Assembly (NCBI GenBank): GCA_902783615.1
Contig: CACZRQ010000077.1
Span: 1-6,759 of the forward strand
Direction of reading: 5' to 3'
Origin: an uncultured Bacteroidales bacterium
GTDB lineage: Bacteria > Bacteroidota > Bacteroidia > Bacteroidales > Bacteroidaceae
Length of the DNA stretch: 6,759 bases
Shown here: in pieces, positions 6,087-6,759 of the stretch
Numbering within the stretch: the first letter of the stretch is position 1
Layout of the letters: every line of letters starts with the position of its first letter
Made by a program: the position numbers and the translations under genes
The notes under the pieces: generated by a model
Databases searched by the model: none
What the model saw: the letters and a program-made list of their open reading frames with translations, nothing else
Told to the model about the DNA's origin: nothing

Positions 6087-6335
6087 GAACATATTTAACG
6101 GATGAGATTGCCCTGACTCTGTATATTTATGCACAGTTTTAAATAACTCTTTTTTGCCCCTTCGTTAAGGAATTCTTTTTCTCTAACGAGGGAGTAAAAT
6201 TTTTCTAGTGAGGGCGCAAAAATCTGTAGCCTAACAGCAAAATTGTTCCATCTTCCAAGGCAACTGTATATACAAATCCAATTTGCATAATTATCCGCTT
6301 GAGGCAAGCTCTTAATTGGCGTAGAACACACGAAT
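6087..6335. other. Gene-free stretch, possible extragenic repeat
   Basis: I see no convincing gene here. A GTG-started frame on the minus strand (6331-6095, 78 codons, containing SLVREKEFLNEGAKKSYLKLCINIQ) is open, but it lacks a -7 box, a clear leader and any recognised domain. A bulged hairpin (CCCTTCGTTA with TAACGAGGG, 6158-6192) lies inside it, and a small GCTTG-AGG-CAAGC stem is at 6297-6309. Both point to a structured non-coding repeat more than to a protein. The DNA is visibly more A/T-rich than the genes. Confidence 0.4.
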
Positions 6336-6343
6336 TTGCCATT
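6336..6343 (+). repeat. Left copy of the 8-bp putative target-site duplication
   Basis: TTGCCATT directly abuts the left inverted repeat and is repeated in the same orientation at 6595-6602. Confidence 0.75.
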
Positions 6344-6363
6344 AGGTCTTCACTCTTCACAAA
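6344..6363 (+). repeat. Left terminal inverted repeat
   Basis: AGG followed by two tandem TCTTCAC heptamers (6347-6353, 6354-6360) and AAA. It is exactly complementary to 6574-6593. Confidence 0.9.
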
Positions 6364-6418
6364 GTCATCCTATCTATCTGTTACTCTTTTGTTTACGTGT
6401 GTGAAGAGGCGAGCCAAC

Positions 6419-6445
6419 TCTTCACAGGTCTTCACGTCTCTTCAC
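6419..6445 (+). repeat. Left subterminal triplet of TCTTCAC at 10-bp spacing
   Basis: TCTTCAC begins at 6419, 6429 and 6439, separated by 3-base spacers AGG and GTC. The 10-bp period puts all three on one face of the helix. An opposite-facing GTGAAGA at 6401-6407 can pair with the first copy in a 9-bp hairpin (TGTGAAGAG with CTCTTCACA, 6400-6426). Confidence 0.9.
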
Positions 6446-6491
6446 ATGATGACCAGCAAGGCATCAGGGCGGATACGCTTACTTTTTCAGG

Positions 6492-6518
6492 GTGAAGAGC
6501 GGTGAAGAGGTGTGAAGA
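6492..6518 (-). repeat. Right subterminal triplet of GTGAAGA at 10-bp spacing
   Basis: GTGAAGA begins at 6492, 6502 and 6512, separated by GCG and GGT. It is the exact mirror of the left triplet about 6468/6469. A TCTTCAC at 6530-6536 can pair with the outer copies, for example GTGAAGAGG (6502-6510) with CCTCTTCAC (6528-6536). Confidence 0.9.
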
Positions 6519-6573
6519 CCTAAGCTGCCTCTTCACAATCGTAACCATCTGTGTAAATGATTGTTATATGCAT

Positions 6574-6593
6574 TTTGTGAAGAGTGAAGACCT
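6574..6593 (-). repeat. Right terminal inverted repeat
   Basis: TTT, two tandem GTGAAGA heptamers (6577-6583, 6584-6590) and CCT. It is the exact reverse complement of the left terminal repeat. Confidence 0.9.
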
Positions 6594-6594
6594 G

Positions 6595-6602
6595 TTGCCA
6601 TT
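6595..6602 (+). repeat. Right copy of the 8-bp putative target-site duplication
   Basis: TTGCCATT in the same orientation as 6336-6343, one base beyond the right terminal inverted repeat. Confidence 0.75.
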
Positions 6603-6646
6603 TTCTATATTTCCAGACCTTGGATGAGGCTAAAAAATGAAGATAT

Positions 6647-6686
6647 GTTCGTGGAGCATTTTACCTATCTGGGTTGGCTCACGAAC
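6647..6686 (+). other. Bulged hairpin overlapping the next palindrome
   Basis: GTTCGTG(G)AGC and GCTCACGAAC form a 10-bp stem with one bulged G around a loop of about 19 bases. Its 3' arm shares AAC (6684-6686) with the following perfect palindrome, so the two cannot be complete at the same time. Confidence 0.4.
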
Positions 6687-6715
6687 CTATGTTCATGAGG
6701 GCATGAACATAGGTT
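6684..6715. repeat. Perfect 14-bp-stem palindrome
   Basis: AACCTATGTTCATG and CATGAACATAGGTT flank an AGGG loop. No immediate T-run follows (GCTCATTTTATT comes next), so it is a weak terminator candidate at best. It sits about 20-30 bases upstream of two -7-like boxes and could be an operator, an upstream-gene terminator or an extragenic palindrome. Confidence 0.6.
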
Positions 6716-6731
6716 GCTCATTTTATTGAAA

Positions 6732-6748
6732 TAACTTTGGTATATTTG
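6732..6748 (+). promoter_or_regulatory. Two -7-like boxes near the right edge
   Basis: TAACTTTG (6732-6739) and TATATTTG (6741-6748) each match TAnnTTTG. The second is identical to the box before the OmpA-family gene. Neither has a clear TTTG at -33. They may drive a rightward gene starting beyond the window. Confidence 0.4.
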
Positions 6749-6759
6749 AGGATTTGCTA

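Larger units (their letters stand above)
6344..6594. mobile_element. MITE-like non-autonomous insertion, 251 bp
   Basis: Perfect 20-bp terminal inverted repeats (AGGTCTTCACTCTTCACAAA at 6344-6363 and its complement at 6574-6593) bound the element. An identical octamer TTGCCATT lies directly beside the left end and one base (G6594) beyond the right repeat, as expected for an 8-bp target-site duplication. Inside, the heptamer TCTTCAC occurs six times and GTGAAGA six times. Every copy has a partner mirrored about 6468/6469, so the two 125-bp halves are an imperfect palindrome. A second pair, 17 of 20 bases identical, lies at 6391-6410 and 6527-6546. No reading frame resembles a transposase, so mobility would depend on an enzyme supplied elsewhere. 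Several transposase families make 8-bp duplications and I cannot assign one. Alternatives are an iteron-like replication or recombination site, but the flanking duplication favours transposition. Confidence 0.8.

Noticed and set aside
6299..6505. 68-codon plus-strand frame running into the MITE-like element
   Set aside because: It crosses the element border, its translation is dictated by the repeats, and it has no recognised domain.
6344..6594. CRISPR array suggested by the many TCTTCAC repeats
   Set aside because: Repeats are only 7 bases, occur in both orientations in mirror symmetry, and spacers are 0, 3 or irregular lengths. There are no cas genes.
1..6759. tRNA or rRNA genes
   Set aside because: No cloverleaf with a conserved T-loop and no rRNA-like stretch was seen on either strand; a covariance-model scan was not possible here.

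Overview
The window looks like chromosomal DNA from a member of the Bacteroidales, most likely Prevotella or a close relative. Three things point there. Several genes are preceded by the Bacteroidetes-type -7 box TAnnTTTG instead of an E. coli-like -10/-35 pair. Start codons lack Shine-Dalgarno sequences and sit in A/T-rich leaders. The proteins belong to lineage-typical families: a Bacteroidetes omega subunit, a DUF4293 membrane protein, and lipoproteins with an SSC lipobox. The genus is an inference from general resemblance.

Layout. Positions 2-121 hold the last codons of a bacterial Ig-like (Big_2) surface protein, followed by a strong hairpin. uvrB (nucleotide excision repair) runs leftward from 2306 to 243. 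Its promoter region is shared divergently with a rightward operon: bamD (outer-membrane protein assembly lipoprotein), the RNA polymerase omega subunit gene, and a DUF4293 four-helix membrane protein. The last two genes overlap by one base (TAATG). The operon ends in a 17-bp-stem terminator. A run of four small stem-loops and a second, bidirectional terminator follow. The leftward gene at 5157-4294 encodes a membrane-anchored neutral zinc metallopeptidase with an HEVGHH active site (YpfJ family). Divergent from it, 5327-6010 encodes a glycine-zipper OmpA-family lipoprotein that probably ties the outer membrane to peptidoglycan. The theme is housekeeping and envelope maintenance.

The last 750 bases (6011-6759) contain no convincing gene but are rich in structure. 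The main discovery is a 251-bp MITE-like insertion at 6344-6594. It has perfect 20-bp terminal inverted repeats, an 8-bp direct repeat TTGCCATT on both sides that looks like a target-site duplication, and twelve copies of the heptamer TCTTCAC/GTGAAGA. These copies are mirrored exactly about one centre (6468/6469), including two triplets spaced at exactly 10 bp. It encodes no transposase, so something else must move it. To its right are a 14-bp-stem palindrome and -7-like boxes that may drive a gene beyond the window. To its left is a short stretch that may be an extragenic repeat.
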